Positions 25,459-34,513 of a stretch of DNA of 64,000 nt are shown here, piece after piece. Where the stretch lies: positions 248,001 through 312,000 of the forward strand of contig NZ_CP033878.1 of the NCBI RefSeq assembly GCF_009690625.1. Reading direction: 5' to 3'. Source of the DNA: Halorhabdus sp. CBA1104 (lineage in GTDB: Archaea > Halobacteriota > Halobacteria > Halobacteriales > Haloarculaceae). Every line of letters starts with the position of its first letter. Within the stretch, counting starts at the first letter, position 1. A model generated the notes under the pieces. The model did not search any database, was not told the origin of the DNA, and saw only the letters and a list, made by a program, of their open reading frames with translations. Both the position numbers and the translations under genes were made by a program.

Positions 25459-26271
25459 TCAGTCCGCAGCGTGGGCGTAGACAAACGCCCGCAGTAGCTT
25501 CCCCGCCAGCGCGGCTGCCTGACCGTCGTCCCGATCGTTGACTTCCACCACGTCGAACCCGGTGGCGTGGGGGGCAACCTCCCGAACCAGGCGGTCCATC
25601 GTCTGTGGATTCAGTCCACCGGGTTCCATCGTCCCGGTCCCCGGGGCAAACCCTGGATCGGCGGCATCGATATCGACGCTGAGATAGACCGATTCGTCGT
25701 CGAAGCCGGGCGTCCAGTCGCGGACGTTCGCGGGCGGGACGACGGAGACGTCGGCCTGACTCGCCCGATCGTACTCGGCTTCGCTGCCCGCCCGCGCTCC
25801 GAGGATCACCGCCCGATCGGCCACGTCGAGGGCGTGACGGGTCACCGTCGAATGGCTGTCGGGATCGCCGGCGTATTCTGCCCGCAGGTCGAGGTGGGCG
25901 TCGAGACAGACGAAGACGTCCGGGTCGATCGCGCGGACGCCCGCGACGCTGACGGTATGCTCGCCGCCGACGAGCAACGGCAGGAGTCCCTCCGCCTGCA
26001 AGTCCCGTAACTCGCCTTCGAGGAAGGTCAGGTACTGTTGGGCGTCGCTGATCGCACCGACGGCTCCGACGTCGCCGTGATCGTAGACGTCACGCGCCGA
26101 GAAGTGACTGTTCGTTTTCGGGTCGTAATCTTCGAAGGAGCGTGCGAACTGCCGGATGCGATCCGGCCCGAAACGAGCGCCCGGCTGGAAGGTTGTCGAG
26201 ACATCGAGTGGCGCACCGACGACCGCATAGGCAGCCGACTCGCGGTCGGCGAGTGCGCCGGGAAAAACCAT
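25459..26271 (-). CDS. speB: Agmatinase-family ureohydrolase
   Basis: A 270-residue enzyme of the arginase/agmatinase fold. The manganese ligands are visible: GGEHT (His105), DAHLD (124-128) and SVDIDAADPGFAPGTG (about 198-212). It hydrolyses the guanidino group of agmatine-type substrates. It follows aIF5A directly, with start and stop codons adjacent. In Haloferax volcanii an agmatinase-like gene next to aIF5A is linked to the deoxyhypusine pathway (from memory), so the true substrate may be an aminopropyl-agmatine or a protein-bound guanidine. Confidence 0.88.
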   Translation of the reverse strand: MVFPGALADRESAAYAVVGAPLDVSTTFQPGARFGPDRIRQFARSFEDYDPKTNSHFSARDVYDHGDVGAVGAISDAQQYLTFLEGELRDLQAEGLLPLLVGGEHTVSVAGVRAIDPDVFVCLDAHLDLRAEYAGDPDSHSTVTRHALDVADRAVILGARAGSEAEYDRASQADVSVVPPANVRDWTPGFDDESVYLSVDIDAADPGFAPGTGTMEPGGLNPQTMDRLVREVAPHATGFDVVEVNDRDDGQAAALAGKLLRAFVYAHAAD

Positions 26272-26646
26272 CTATACGACCTTGCGCTGCTCTTCGAGTT
26301 CGAGGTATTCGATTTCGTCGTCGGGTTCGAGATTCTCGTCTTCGGGGACGCGCATCGTGAACGTCTCGTAGGTCTCCAGATCCATCACCTGAGCGTCGTT
26401 GCCCGAGACCGAGACGACCTGGCCCTGTTTGCGCTCGATGATCGGGACCCAGACCTTCGCGTCGACCGGCTGGGAGAGACTCCGCTTTTTGCCGTCGAAA
26501 ACGCCCTTCCCGTCGATACGGGCCTTCGCACTGCCGTGTTTCCCTGGTTTGGCCGTGCTGTAAGACGTGATCTTGCAGGGCGTCTCGTCCATCATCACGT
26601 AGCTCCCTTCGTCGAGCTCTCGCACTTCGGTCTGCTGTTTTGCCAT
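26272..26646 (-). CDS. Translation factor aIF5A
   Basis: A 124-residue protein of the eIF5A family. The hypusination loop KPGKHGSAK is at residues 33-41 with the modified Lys36, and the C-terminal OB fold follows ([16 protein letters not shown]). It helps ribosomes through slow peptide-bond formation and needs deoxyhypusine synthase (dys at 19 kb). The ATG at 26646 is the usual start ([14 protein letters not shown]). It shares a transcription unit with the agmatinase. Confidence 0.95.
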   Translation of the reverse strand: MAKQQTEVRELDEGSYVMMDETPCKITSYSTAKPGKHGSAKARIDGKGVFDGKKRSLSQPVDAKVWVPIIERKQGQVVSVSGNDAQVMDLETYETFTMRVPEDENLEPDDEIEYLELEEQRKVV

Positions 26647-26729
26647 GTGGCGGGATTGTCCGGGGATGAGTATAAACGGTTTGGAACGCATCGCGTCGTC
26701 ACTGGCGGTTTCCCGGCCATTTCCGGCGC

Positions 26730-28472
26730 CTACGTCCAGCGATCTTCCGTGGGCGATTTGGCCTCCTCGTCACTGACCGGGCCGTCTGCCCCGATCGCCG
26801 GGCTGTCGGGCTGTCCCGTTTCATCACGCTGTCGCATGTTCTGGCGCGTGAACTGGGGTTTGGCCCGAATCGACTGCCGCTGTCGGAACGACCGATAGAG
26901 ACCGAACAACACGAGCAGTGTCACCAGCAGCGAGAGCAGCGTCGCCCGGACCGTCGAAAACGAGTACAGCACCGCTGTCGAGACGAACCCGCCGGTCGCA
27001 AAGAGTCCCAGCACGAGCCGCGCCGCGAGAGCGTCCAACAGGCCGTCGGAGTCCTCGAGGTCGGCCCTGACGTAGAAGTCGTCCCGATCGATCCGGTCGA
27101 GCGTCGTCTCGAGTTTCGGTGGGATCCGAACCGCCGACCGTCCTGCCTGTCCGACTTCCTCGACTCGATCGCGAACGAACTCCCTGGCACTCTCCTCTAG
27201 ATAGCCCTCCTCTCGGAGGAAGTCCGTCGCTACGTCGATGAAGTCAAACTCCGGATCCAGCGTCACGCAGACGCCTTCGACGACCGTCGCGACCCGGAGG
27301 ACAAGCGCCAGGTTCGATGGCAGTCGGAGCGGGAACTCATAGATCGTGTCTTCGACCTTCTGGATGATCTGCTGGACGCGGTACTGTCCGATATCCTCGC
27401 CCCGGGCGTCGGCGATCGCCAGTTCCATCACCTCGGCCATGACCTGTCGGTCCGCCTCCGGTGAGAGTGTCCCCATCGCGATGAGTGCATCGAGGATGGC
27501 GTCGATGTCCTGGTCGGCGACGGCCATGTAGAAGTCGATGATCCGGTCTTGAAGGTAGGCATCGACCCGGCCGCTCATGCCAAAGTCGTAGAACACGAGC
27601 GTCCCGTCGTCTTGGACGGCGAGATTCCCGGGATGGGGGTCAGCGTGATAGACCCCATCCTCGACGATCATCTGGAAGTACGCGCGTTCGAGATTCTCGG
27701 CCAGTGCTGTCCGGTCGACGCCACGCCGATCGAGTTCCTCGACGTCGTTGATCTTCGTCCCCTCGATGTACTCCATAGTGAGGATCCGTCGCGTCGAGTG
27801 GGTCTGGACGACAGGCGGGATTCGAATGCCCTCCTCCGCAGTGAAGTTTCCCCGGATCTCGGTCAACATCTCGGCTTCGCGCTCGTAATCCATCTCCTCG
27901 CGGATCGTCGTGGCGAACTCGTCGGCCAGTGTCTCGAGGGAGAACGATCGCGCATCGTCGACGAAATACAGGATGATGGGCAACAGCCACTGGACGACCT
28001 GCAGGTCGGACTCGACGAGCTGTTCGACGCCCGGCCGACGTACCTTTACCGCGACTGGATCGTCCCCGACTTCGGCGTAATAGACCTGCCCCAGACTCGC
28101 GCCGCTGATCGCCTCAGTGTTGAACTCGCTGAATCGCTCCTCGACTGTGCCCAGCTCGTCTTCGATGACCGCCTGGGCCTTCTCCCAGTCGGCTGGGGGC
28201 ACGCTATCTTGGAGTTTCGAGAACTCCTCGACGTACTCCGGCGGGAGCACGTCCGGCCGCGTCGAGAGCAACTGCCCCAGCTTGATGAACGTCGGCCCGA
28301 GTGTCAAAAGCGACTGCAGCAGTCGCTCGGCTCGATCTCGGCGTTGCTGGCTGGAGACACTCCGGCTTCGACCGAACAGAAGGAACCGCCGGCGGTCCCG
28401 GGCGTAGGTGAGCGCAAGCGGGAGGAACTGCCGGACGACGGCGACAAACCGCCAGTAGGTACGGAGGGACAC
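26730..28472 (-). CDS. ABC1/UbiB (AarF) family kinase-like protein
   Basis: A 580-residue protein with the atypical protein-kinase-like fold. Motifs: the KxGQ element in [16 protein letters not shown] (62-77), [17 protein letters not shown] and YDFGMSG. Two membrane spans lie near 490-530, and a polar tail ends the protein. The family supports isoprenoid quinone synthesis or lipid homeostasis and lacks classical protein-kinase activity. It is close downstream of the Hsp20 gene (13 bp) and may be cotranscribed. Confidence 0.88.
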   Translation of the reverse strand: MSLRTYWRFVAVVRQFLPLALTYARDRRRFLLFGRSRSVSSQQRRDRAERLLQSLLTLGPTFIKLGQLLSTRPDVLPPEYVEEFSKLQDSVPPADWEKAQAVIEDELGTVEERFSEFNTEAISGASLGQVYYAEVGDDPVAVKVRRPGVEQLVESDLQVVQWLLPIILYFVDDARSFSLETLADEFATTIREEMDYEREAEMLTEIRGNFTAEEGIRIPPVVQTHSTRRILTMEYIEGTKINDVEELDRRGVDRTALAENLERAYFQMIVEDGVYHADPHPGNLAVQDDGTLVFYDFGMSGRVDAYLQDRIIDFYMAVADQDIDAILDALIAMGTLSPEADRQVMAEVMELAIADARGEDIGQYRVQQIIQKVEDTIYEFPLRLPSNLALVLRVATVVEGVCVTLDPEFDFIDVATDFLREEGYLEESAREFVRDRVEEVGQAGRSAVRIPPKLETTLDRIDRDDFYVRADLEDSDGLLDALAARLVLGLFATGGFVSTAVLYSFSTVRATLLSLLVTLLVLFGLYRSFRQRQSIRAKPQFTRQNMRQRDETGQPDSPAIGADGPVSDEEAKSPTEDRWT

Positions 28473-28485
28473 CCGACAGCCACCC

Positions 28486-28842
28486 CTAGGCGTCCTCGAC
28501 GGGAATCGACTCGCTCGTCGTCACGGTCGATTTCGGGAGTCGGAGTTCGAGGACACCCCGCTCGACGGTCGCTTGGGCATCGCCGGGGGCGACGGCCGGC
28601 GGCAAGGGGACCTCGACGTCGAGGAACAGCGATCGCTCCTCGGAGACGTACTCGAAGTCCGCGGGAATCGATTTCTCGCGACGCGCCTCGACGAGCAATC
28701 GCCCGTTCTCGACCGAGACGTCGACTGTCTCGGCAGTGCTGCCGGGCATGTCGAGTACGAGCAGGTAGGCATCTTCGGATTCGAGCAAGTCGGCGAAGAC
28801 TGCCTCGGGCAAGTCCTCGATCGCCTCACGGAGCGCTGACAT
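28486..28842 (-). CDS. Hsp20/alpha-crystallin small heat shock protein
   Basis: A 118-residue protein starting MSALREAIEDLPEAV. The alpha-crystallin domain covers about 20-110 with LLVLDMPGS and the C-terminal GVLELRLPK element that packs the last strand. Small heat-shock proteins bind unfolding proteins as oligomers. A second Hsp20 lies at 40.4 kb. The start at 28842 avoids a 41-residue extension of basic residues that does not look like coding sequence. Confidence 0.82.
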   Translation of the reverse strand: MSALREAIEDLPEAVFADLLESEDAYLLVLDMPGSTAETVDVSVENGRLLVEARREKSIPADFEYVSEERSLFLDVEVPLPPAVAPGDAQATVERGVLELRLPKSTVTTSESIPVEDA

Positions 28843-28924
28843 GGACCGTCTTTCGAGCGGTAGGGCCAAAAACACGGTGGTATCGACACTTCGAGGGACG
28901 CTTGCTGCTGTCACACGGCAACGG

Positions 28925-29698
28925 TCAGGCGACCAGCCCGACCGCGCCAAGCGCCAGTACGCCAAGGCCGAGAGCGACAGCCGCCAACCCGATCTTCGCG
29001 ACTACCCAGGCGACGCCGCGCTCCCGACGATCCGCGAGCAAGAATCGACGAACTCCACGGCCATCGACACGGACGTTGACCTCGCCCCCGCGAGCACCCG
29101 CGGTCGGATCGGCGTGGGCGCGGCCGTAGACGTAACAGTCCTCGCCCGGATCGAGCCGCCGCTCGACGAAGCGCTGTTCGTTGCCAATATGCAACTCGGC
29201 GACCCCGATGTCCAGGGTCTCGTCTTGTGGCGAGACGTTCGGGTTCTCGGCGACGAACTGTCGGATGCGTTCGGGTGGGGTCGTCCCTGCAGGGACTGTT
29301 ACCGTGTGTTCCTCGAACTCCCGGACCGAGCCAGCCGGTTCGACCCGACAACTGGCAGTGTCATCAGCCAGCCGAAAGGGGCCACCGACCAATCCCTGGT
29401 CGAGGGTCTTCCAGTACGTCCGCGAGCCGTGCGTGCCGCCGCTGGTTCGTCGTTCCTGGACGGCCCACTCACAGACGAGGGTCTCGACCCCGGAGATCGG
29501 TGCCTGGGCGGTCCCCTCACCGGGCTCGGCCGTCCCCATCACCTCGACCGGGCCGGTCTCGTTGGGCAGTTCGAAGACGGCAAGCGGGTCGCCGCGATAG
29601 ACACGCCAGGCGAAGGACAACTCTCGAAGGCCAAGCGCCACGATTGCGAGTCCGACCAGCGCCACGATCGTGCCGCCGAGGAGGGCGATCGACACCAT
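28925..29698 (-). CDS. Membrane protein with GIDE-like domain
   Basis: A 257-residue protein. An N-terminal span (about 3-24) and a C-terminal hairpin (about 232-256) enclose a soluble domain. This contains CEWAVQERRTSGG, SRTYWKTLDQ and GGPFRLADDTASCRVEPAG, a pattern like the GIDE domain of eukaryotic MUL1/MAPL membrane proteins, though without a RING finger. The similarity is by eye and weak. The function in haloarchaea is unknown; a membrane-bound binding protein is a reasonable guess. Confidence 0.65.
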   Translation of the reverse strand: MVSIALLGGTIVALVGLAIVALGLRELSFAWRVYRGDPLAVFELPNETGPVEVMGTAEPGEGTAQAPISGVETLVCEWAVQERRTSGGTHGSRTYWKTLDQGLVGGPFRLADDTASCRVEPAGSVREFEEHTVTVPAGTTPPERIRQFVAENPNVSPQDETLDIGVAELHIGNEQRFVERRLDPGEDCYVYGRAHADPTAGARGGEVNVRVDGRGVRRFLLADRRERGVAWVVAKIGLAAVALGLGVLALGAVGLVA

Positions 29699-29772
29699 TT
29701 CACGACGCTTCTTCTGGCTAGCAGATGAGCATTACGCTGGTGTGTCATCCCGGACAGAGCCACTCGACCCGC

Positions 29773-30411
29773 TCAAAGGAGTTCGTCCAGCCGCTTGACG
29801 TGCTGCTCGCCGTCGATGTCCCCCGGGCGGTCGGTCCCATCGAACCGTTCGACGTGGATCCCGTCTAGGCCGGCGTTGTGGGCGGCTCGGACGTCGTGAG
29901 GGCTATCACCGACCATGACACCAGCGTGGCCGTTGGTATCGACACCAAGATCGCCCATCGCGCGCTCGACGGGCGCGGGATCGGGTTTCCACCCGAGGTC
30001 CCCGTCACAGCAGACGACGGCGTCGAACTGTTCGCCAAGGCCCAGCGTCTCGAGGGTCGGTCCCGTCAGGTACGGCTGGGAGTGAGTGACGATCCCGGTC
30101 GGTGCGTCGATCGTCGAGAGCAGTTCTCGGGCATCATCGTACAGGTAGGCCGCCTGTGCCCGGGCCGTTGGGTCTTCGATCTCGTGATAGGCCGGCCAGA
30201 ACTGGTCGGGATCGAGTCCCCACTCCCGGAGCTGGTCGTTTCGTGATCCAGTGAGTCCATGCCAGAGGACCCGGATCTCTCGCTCGTCGAAGTCGTAGTC
30301 GAGTCGCTCGCCGACCCGATCGAACACCTGCTGGGGATAGTCGCCCTCGACGTCGACGAGCGTCCCGTCGAGATCGAACAGCCAGAAATCGTATTCGGGT
30401 GGCCGACTCAT
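29773..30411 (-). CDS. HAD hydrolase, phosphoglycolate-phosphatase-like
   Basis: A 212-residue enzyme. Motif I is FDLDGTL (12-18, nucleophile Asp13), motif II is the Thr of TGIVTHSQPY, motif III is the Lys of LGWKPDPAP, and motif IV is VMVGDSPHDVRAAHNAG. A helical cap (about 25-90) is of the C1 type. It probably hydrolyses small sugar phosphates; the exact substrate is not given by sequence. The start at 30411 (MSRPPEYDFW) is preferred over one six codons upstream. Confidence 0.82.
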   Translation of the reverse strand: MSRPPEYDFWLFDLDGTLVDVEGDYPQQVFDRVGERLDYDFDEREIRVLWHGLTGSRNDQLREWGLDPDQFWPAYHEIEDPTARAQAAYLYDDARELLSTIDAPTGIVTHSQPYLTGPTLETLGLGEQFDAVVCCDGDLGWKPDPAPVERAMGDLGVDTNGHAGVMVGDSPHDVRAAHNAGLDGIHVERFDGTDRPGDIDGEQHVKRLDELL

Positions 30412-30540
30412 CGCCACCCAGTAGGACACTCGCCGCTATGAGCGTTCCGCACGCTATCGGTGACTGCCGTTGCACTCTCCGATCACGGCGACCGTCGTCG
30501 CCGGGTGAACCTTATTGTCACGGCGACCACCACTTCCGAT

Positions 30541-30714
30541 ATGCAAGCCGAAGCCTGGGAGTCCATCGACGTGATCCACAACACCAAGGGTGAGCCACAC
30601 GTCCTCCAGCAGAAAGTGACGGTGTACACTGCAGGCGTCACCGAGGAATCGTCAGGCTATACGAAGCCAACGATGGAGCACCGGCTCGTCCCGTTGGCCG
30701 ACATCACGCAGTAA
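30541..30714 (+). CDS. Small conserved haloarchaeal protein
   Basis: A 57-residue acidic protein (MQAEAWESIDVIHNTKGEPH...LADITQ), with no cysteine, signal or membrane span. A TATA-like CCTTATTG (about 30509) lies some 29 bp before the ATG, which supports a leaderless start. I recognise no family, but short proteins of this kind are widespread in the group. Confidence 0.55.
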   Translation: MQAEAWESIDVIHNTKGEPHVLQQKVTVYTAGVTEESSGYTKPTMEHRLVPLADITQ

Positions 30715-30804
30715 GCACCGGCTCTCTTCGCGGGAACGAGCCGACGAGCCGTCGGCTACCCGGTTGATAGTGTATTAGGAGAATCGCGAGTCGCGTCGAA
30801 AGCC

Positions 30805-30999
30805 TTACTGGCGGACGACGTTGGTCGCGCGGGGGCCCTTCTCGGCCTGTTCGATGTCGAATTCGACTTCCTGTCCTTCTTCGAGGTCCGGGCCGCCGAC
30901 GTCTTCCATGTGGAAGAATACGTCTTCGTCCGCATCCTCAGTCTCGATGAAACCGTAACCGCCAGTGTCGTTGAAGAAATCGACCGTACCAGTTGCCAT
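30805..30999 (-). CDS. cspA: Cold-shock domain protein
   Basis: A 64-residue single cold-shock domain. RNP1-like GYGFIETED and RNP2-like VFFHMEDV motifs are present, with the start MATGTVDFFNDTGGYGFI. Such proteins bind single-stranded RNA and act as chaperones. The ATG at 30999 is fixed by the promoter-like CTTATACATCC about 27 bp upstream. It is a single gene. Confidence 0.95.
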   Translation of the reverse strand: MATGTVDFFNDTGGYGFIETEDADEDVFFHMEDVGGPDLEEGQEVEFDIEQAEKGPRATNVVRQ

Positions 31000-31021
31000 T
31001 GCGAATCTACTGAGGGGAGTG

Positions 31022-31036
31022 GGATGTATAAGGCTT
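31022..31036 (-). promoter_or_regulatory. Promoter of the cold-shock gene
   Basis: On the minus strand, AAGCCTTATACATCC has a TATA element centred near 31029, with the start codon about 30 bases downstream; a leaderless or nearly leaderless transcript is expected. Confidence 0.5.
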
Positions 31037-31110
31037 CCGAGAGATGGCGTACCACGGGGACGCGAAACACGCCCCATGAGTGTATCTATCGCCCGGCATA
31101 CGGACTCTCT

Positions 31111-32283
31111 TCACGTATCGCTGTCTCGCAACGTTTCGTGGATGCCAATCACTAGCCCTGGCACGACGATCATGAACAGGTGCTCTTCGAGCGGAATGGC
31201 GAGCAGGTCGATCCCAGTCCGTAACTCGATGGCGAAGATGCCCACTTCGAGCGTGTACCAGTCCCAGACGTACGCCAGCGGATAGAGGACGACGATACTT
31301 CGGGCTGCACTCGCGATGGCCTCGCCTCGCCACAACAGCGCCAGGGCGAGCGCGCCAAAGACCACCTCCGTCGCGAGGTAGGTGTACGGACCGAAGACTC
31401 CGATATCGATCGGGAGCGGCCCAGCCATTGGCCGATACCACAGTGCGATCAACAGGAGCGCGAGAAACACGTACGCCCCACGGACCAGCAACATCGTCGC
31501 CAGCCGCGGGTCGGCCCGGCGCGCGATCGCCGCGACGCCGCCGAACGCGAACACTGCGAGTATCGTCCCCGTCGGGAACACGCCGGTTGCGGCCAGGCCG
31601 GCCACGCCGAGCAATCCGGCGGCCAGACACCCTTCGGCCGTTTGGCGTGCTCGCGACCGCCCGAGGACGACGGCGACCGTTCGCTTCTCGATCGACCGGT
31701 CGTAGGCGTAATCCTGGGCGTCGTCGATCACCTTGATCCCCAGTAGCACCGCGAGCAACACGCCCGCCAGGCCCAGGACAGCTGGCGTCAGCGAGCCGTG
31801 GCCGGCGACGAACGACCCCAGTAGCGCAAGCGCGATCCCGGCTGGATACCCACCGGTCGCCGTGACGGGATTCGTATCGAGTTGCGGGGCGTGGAAGTAT
31901 CCCAGCGCCCACGTCGGCGCGGTCAGGGCGGCACCACCCAGCCCAGCCGTCAGGAAAACCCCGGTCAGCGCGGCCAGGAAAACCACCCCGGCCGCGACCA
32001 GCCCGACCCGACAGCCAGTGGCCGACAGCGGGTGATCGTCGTCCTCGCCGCGGACGAAGAAGTCGACGTAGCCATCCTTGAGGTGGGCGGTGTAGACGGC
32101 TGTGAAGATGGCCGTCGCGTGCAGCGCAGCGATCGTCGGCCCGAACGAGCCTGTCTCCCGGGCGGCAAGTAGCGATCCCGTCAGTGAGACGGCCACCGGG
32201 GGCAACATGAACACGGGGTGGATCTGGGACGCCAGCGCTCGGGCCGCCGGTAGCGTGCCGGACTGACGCCGGGCGATCGCCAT
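31111..32283 (-). CDS. UbiA prenyltransferase fused to a lycopene-cyclase-like domain
   Basis: A 390-residue membrane protein. Residues 1-260 hold a UbiA-type fold: an Asp motif in KDGYVDFFVRGEDDDH (about 68-83) and the second in KVIDDAQDYAYDRS (about 185-198). The C-terminal 110 residues have three spans and end with IDLLAIPLEEHLFMIVVPG, which resembles the Pro-x-Glu-Glu motif of the CrtYc/d-type lycopene beta-cyclase. Both domains use isoprenoids, so it may make a cyclised prenyl product or simply combine two activities. Start 32283 (MAIARRQSG) is preferred to one 14 codons upstream. Confidence 0.78.
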   Translation of the reverse strand: MAIARRQSGTLPAARALASQIHPVFMLPPVAVSLTGSLLAARETGSFGPTIAALHATAIFTAVYTAHLKDGYVDFFVRGEDDDHPLSATGCRVGLVAAGVVFLAALTGVFLTAGLGGAALTAPTWALGYFHAPQLDTNPVTATGGYPAGIALALLGSFVAGHGSLTPAVLGLAGVLLAVLLGIKVIDDAQDYAYDRSIEKRTVAVVLGRSRARQTAEGCLAAGLLGVAGLAATGVFPTGTILAVFAFGGVAAIARRADPRLATMLLVRGAYVFLALLLIALWYRPMAGPLPIDIGVFGPYTYLATEVVFGALALALLWRGEAIASAARSIVVLYPLAYVWDWYTLEVGIFAIELRTGIDLLAIPLEEHLFMIVVPGLVIGIHETLRDSDT

Positions 32284-32393
32284 ACGTGCTTCTCGGTATC
32301 TATCCGCATAGTCGTGTCGGCACACTCAAATGTTGCTGGCGAACCGGCGAGTCAACCCCGCCGTCCAAGTGACTACAGCCCCCACTTCCTCCT

Positions 32394-33830
32394 ATGTCAG
32401 AGACGGCTGTCGTCTGGCTGCGGCGTGACCTGCGAGTGTACGACAATCCGACACTCGCCGACGCGTGTTCGGCCGATCGCGTTCTGCCGGTCTACTGTTT
32501 CGACCCACGGCGGTACGGCCCGCGGCAGTTCGGCGGCCCCGCGTCTTTCGAGTACGACGGCATCGGTGCCGGTCGGGCACAGTTCGAGCGCGAGGCAGTT
32601 GCGGACCTGCGCGAACAGCTTCGCGATGCAGGCGGGGACTTGCTCGTCCGCCACGGGCGTCCCGACGAGGTGGTGCCCGATATCGTCGAGCACGTCGACG
32701 CCGACCGCCTGCACTGCCAGACGCTTGCGCTCCCCGAAGAGCGGACGCGCGAACACCAGCTTCGAGCGGCGGTACCGGACGACCTCGCGGTAACGCGACA
32801 CTGGACGCACACGCTCCATCACGTCGAGGATCTGCCCACGCCGTACGACGAGATGCCGGATACGTTCACCCCGTGGCGCAAGGCGGTCGAGAACGAGAGC
32901 CACGTCCGGGATCCGCTCGACGCGCCTGCTGTTCCACCGCTGCCGGCGGACACGCCCGAGGCCGGATCGATCCCCGACCCCGACACCTTGGAGGTCCTCG
33001 GCGACGTGCCCGATGATGACCGAATGGCCCTGGAGTTCGCGGGCGGGGAAACCGCCGCTCAGGATCGTCTCGAGGAGTACGTCTGGGAGAGTGACTCCCT
33101 CCGGGAGTACAAACAGACCCGCAACGGGCTGGTCGGCCGGGACTATTCCTCGAAGTTCTCGGCGTGGCTGAACGTCGGGTGTCTGTCGCCCCGCAACGTC
33201 TATCAAACCGTCCAGGCCTACGAGCGCGAACGCGTCGCCAACGATTCGACGTACTGGCTCCGCTTCGAGTTGCGCTGGCGGGACTTCTTCCAGTTCCAGT
33301 TCGCCAAGTACGGCGGGCAGTTCTTCAGGCCGGGTGGGATCCGTGAGCGGACCGACATCCACTGGCGTCGCGACGAGGCTGCCTTCCAACGCTGGCAGGA
33401 AGGACGAACGGGGGTGCCGTTCGTGGACGCCGCTATGCGGGAACTCGCGGCGACAGGCTACGTCAGCAATCGCGCTCGCCAGAACGCCGCCTCCTTCCTG
33501 GTCCACGACCTGAATATCGACTGGCGGTGGGGTGGGGCCCACTACGAGCACCACCTGCTCGATTACGACCCGGCCTCGAACTACGGCAACTGGGCGTACA
33601 TCGCGAAGGTCGGCAACGACAGTCGCGAAGGCGGGTTCGATGTCCTTTCCCAGGCCGAGCGGTACGATCCTGGCGCGGAGTACATCACCCAGTGGTGTCC
33701 GGCACTCGACGGGTTGATCGCCGAGTACGCCCGCGAGCCCTGGCGGATGAACGACCGCGAGCAACGCGACCGTGGCGTCGTCCTCGGCGAGGACTATCCC
33801 GAGCCGATGGTCGATCCCGACCGACTGTGA
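32394..33830 (+). CDS. DASH-type cryptochrome/photolyase
   Basis: A 478-residue flavoprotein. The N-terminal photolyase domain (WLRRDLRVYDN) is followed by the FAD-binding helical domain with SSKFSAWLNVGCLSPR, RNRARQNAASFLVHDLNIDW-like and SNYGNWAYIAKVGND, the CRY-DASH signature. DASH proteins repair cyclobutane dimers in single-stranded DNA and can sense blue light. It is complete, with length as expected, and is followed by a degenerate photolyase end at 34.6 kb. Confidence 0.92.
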   Translation: MSETAVVWLRRDLRVYDNPTLADACSADRVLPVYCFDPRRYGPRQFGGPASFEYDGIGAGRAQFEREAVADLREQLRDAGGDLLVRHGRPDEVVPDIVEHVDADRLHCQTLALPEERTREHQLRAAVPDDLAVTRHWTHTLHHVEDLPTPYDEMPDTFTPWRKAVENESHVRDPLDAPAVPPLPADTPEAGSIPDPDTLEVLGDVPDDDRMALEFAGGETAAQDRLEEYVWESDSLREYKQTRNGLVGRDYSSKFSAWLNVGCLSPRNVYQTVQAYERERVANDSTYWLRFELRWRDFFQFQFAKYGGQFFRPGGIRERTDIHWRRDEAAFQRWQEGRTGVPFVDAAMRELAATGYVSNRARQNAASFLVHDLNIDWRWGGAHYEHHLLDYDPASNYGNWAYIAKVGNDSREGGFDVLSQAERYDPGAEYITQWCPALDGLIAEYAREPWRMNDREQRDRGVVLGEDYPEPMVDPDRL

Positions 33831-34123
33831 GAGTAAACTCCTCGCCTGCTAGCTGACCAAAGCAACTGACGCCCCGTTCGTCGAATACGATCAGAAACAG
33901 GCCAGATTGTTCTTCCGTCGCTACGATACCGTCCAGAACATCGCCGTCTGCTCGTCGTGGATTAGCAGCCAGTGCACGAGTTGGCGGGTACACTCGGGAC
34001 ACTGCTCACTATCTCGCTATCTGCTTATTGACAGAAAACCCGCTCGACTTGTGTACTGGACACGTCACGAAATGGCACTCACAGACATATCCACAGTGGA
34101 CTGCTGTCCGTATCGTAGTCACT

Positions 34124-34513
34124 TCAGGCCCGTTGGCACCATTCGACCGCTTCCTCAGCCGAATCAAACGATTCTGTTTCGACGTCGGTCTCCGTCTTCA
34201 TTTTCACAGTCGTCGACATCATTCCCTCAGCGACGTACGCGAGCCGATCTATGTTCACGTCGTCGGCCAATTTTGACCACTCTTCGTTGATGTGGTCGAG
34301 TGAATCTTGGATGGCACTTCCCAGCGACTCTGCATTTTCAATGACGATGACTGTGCCATCCATGCTGTCTTTCCCTGCTTCCTCCCGATAGTGGTCTTGT
34401 CCGTGCTCTATTTCGCCGGAGTCAAAATACGCGGCGAAGTCAGTAATTCTCCACACCCCGACACTACCGGATCGTTCGTACTCGACGTGACTGAGATCGT
34501 CTATTGACACCAT
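34124..34513 (-). CDS. Small conserved acidic protein
   Basis: A 129-residue protein starting MVSIDDLSHVEY. It is soluble and acidic, with an alpha/beta pattern (TVIVIENAESLGSAIQDSLDH) that recalls the STAS/SpoIIAA-like fold, but I cannot confirm this. The sequence is less GC-rich than its neighbours and it sits between the DASH gene and a decayed photolyase end, hinting at an insertion. Function unknown. Confidence 0.6.
   Translation of the reverse strand: MVSIDDLSHVEYERSGSVGVWRITDFAAYFDSGEIEHGQDHYREEAGKDSMDGTVIVIENAESLGSAIQDSLDHINEEWSKLADDVNIDRLAYVAEGMMSTTVKMKTETDVETESFDSAEEAVEWCQRA

Noticed and set aside
33685-34002. Minus-strand frame after the DASH gene
   Set aside because: Its 3' part is antisense to the DASH gene and the rest has no motif or promoter.
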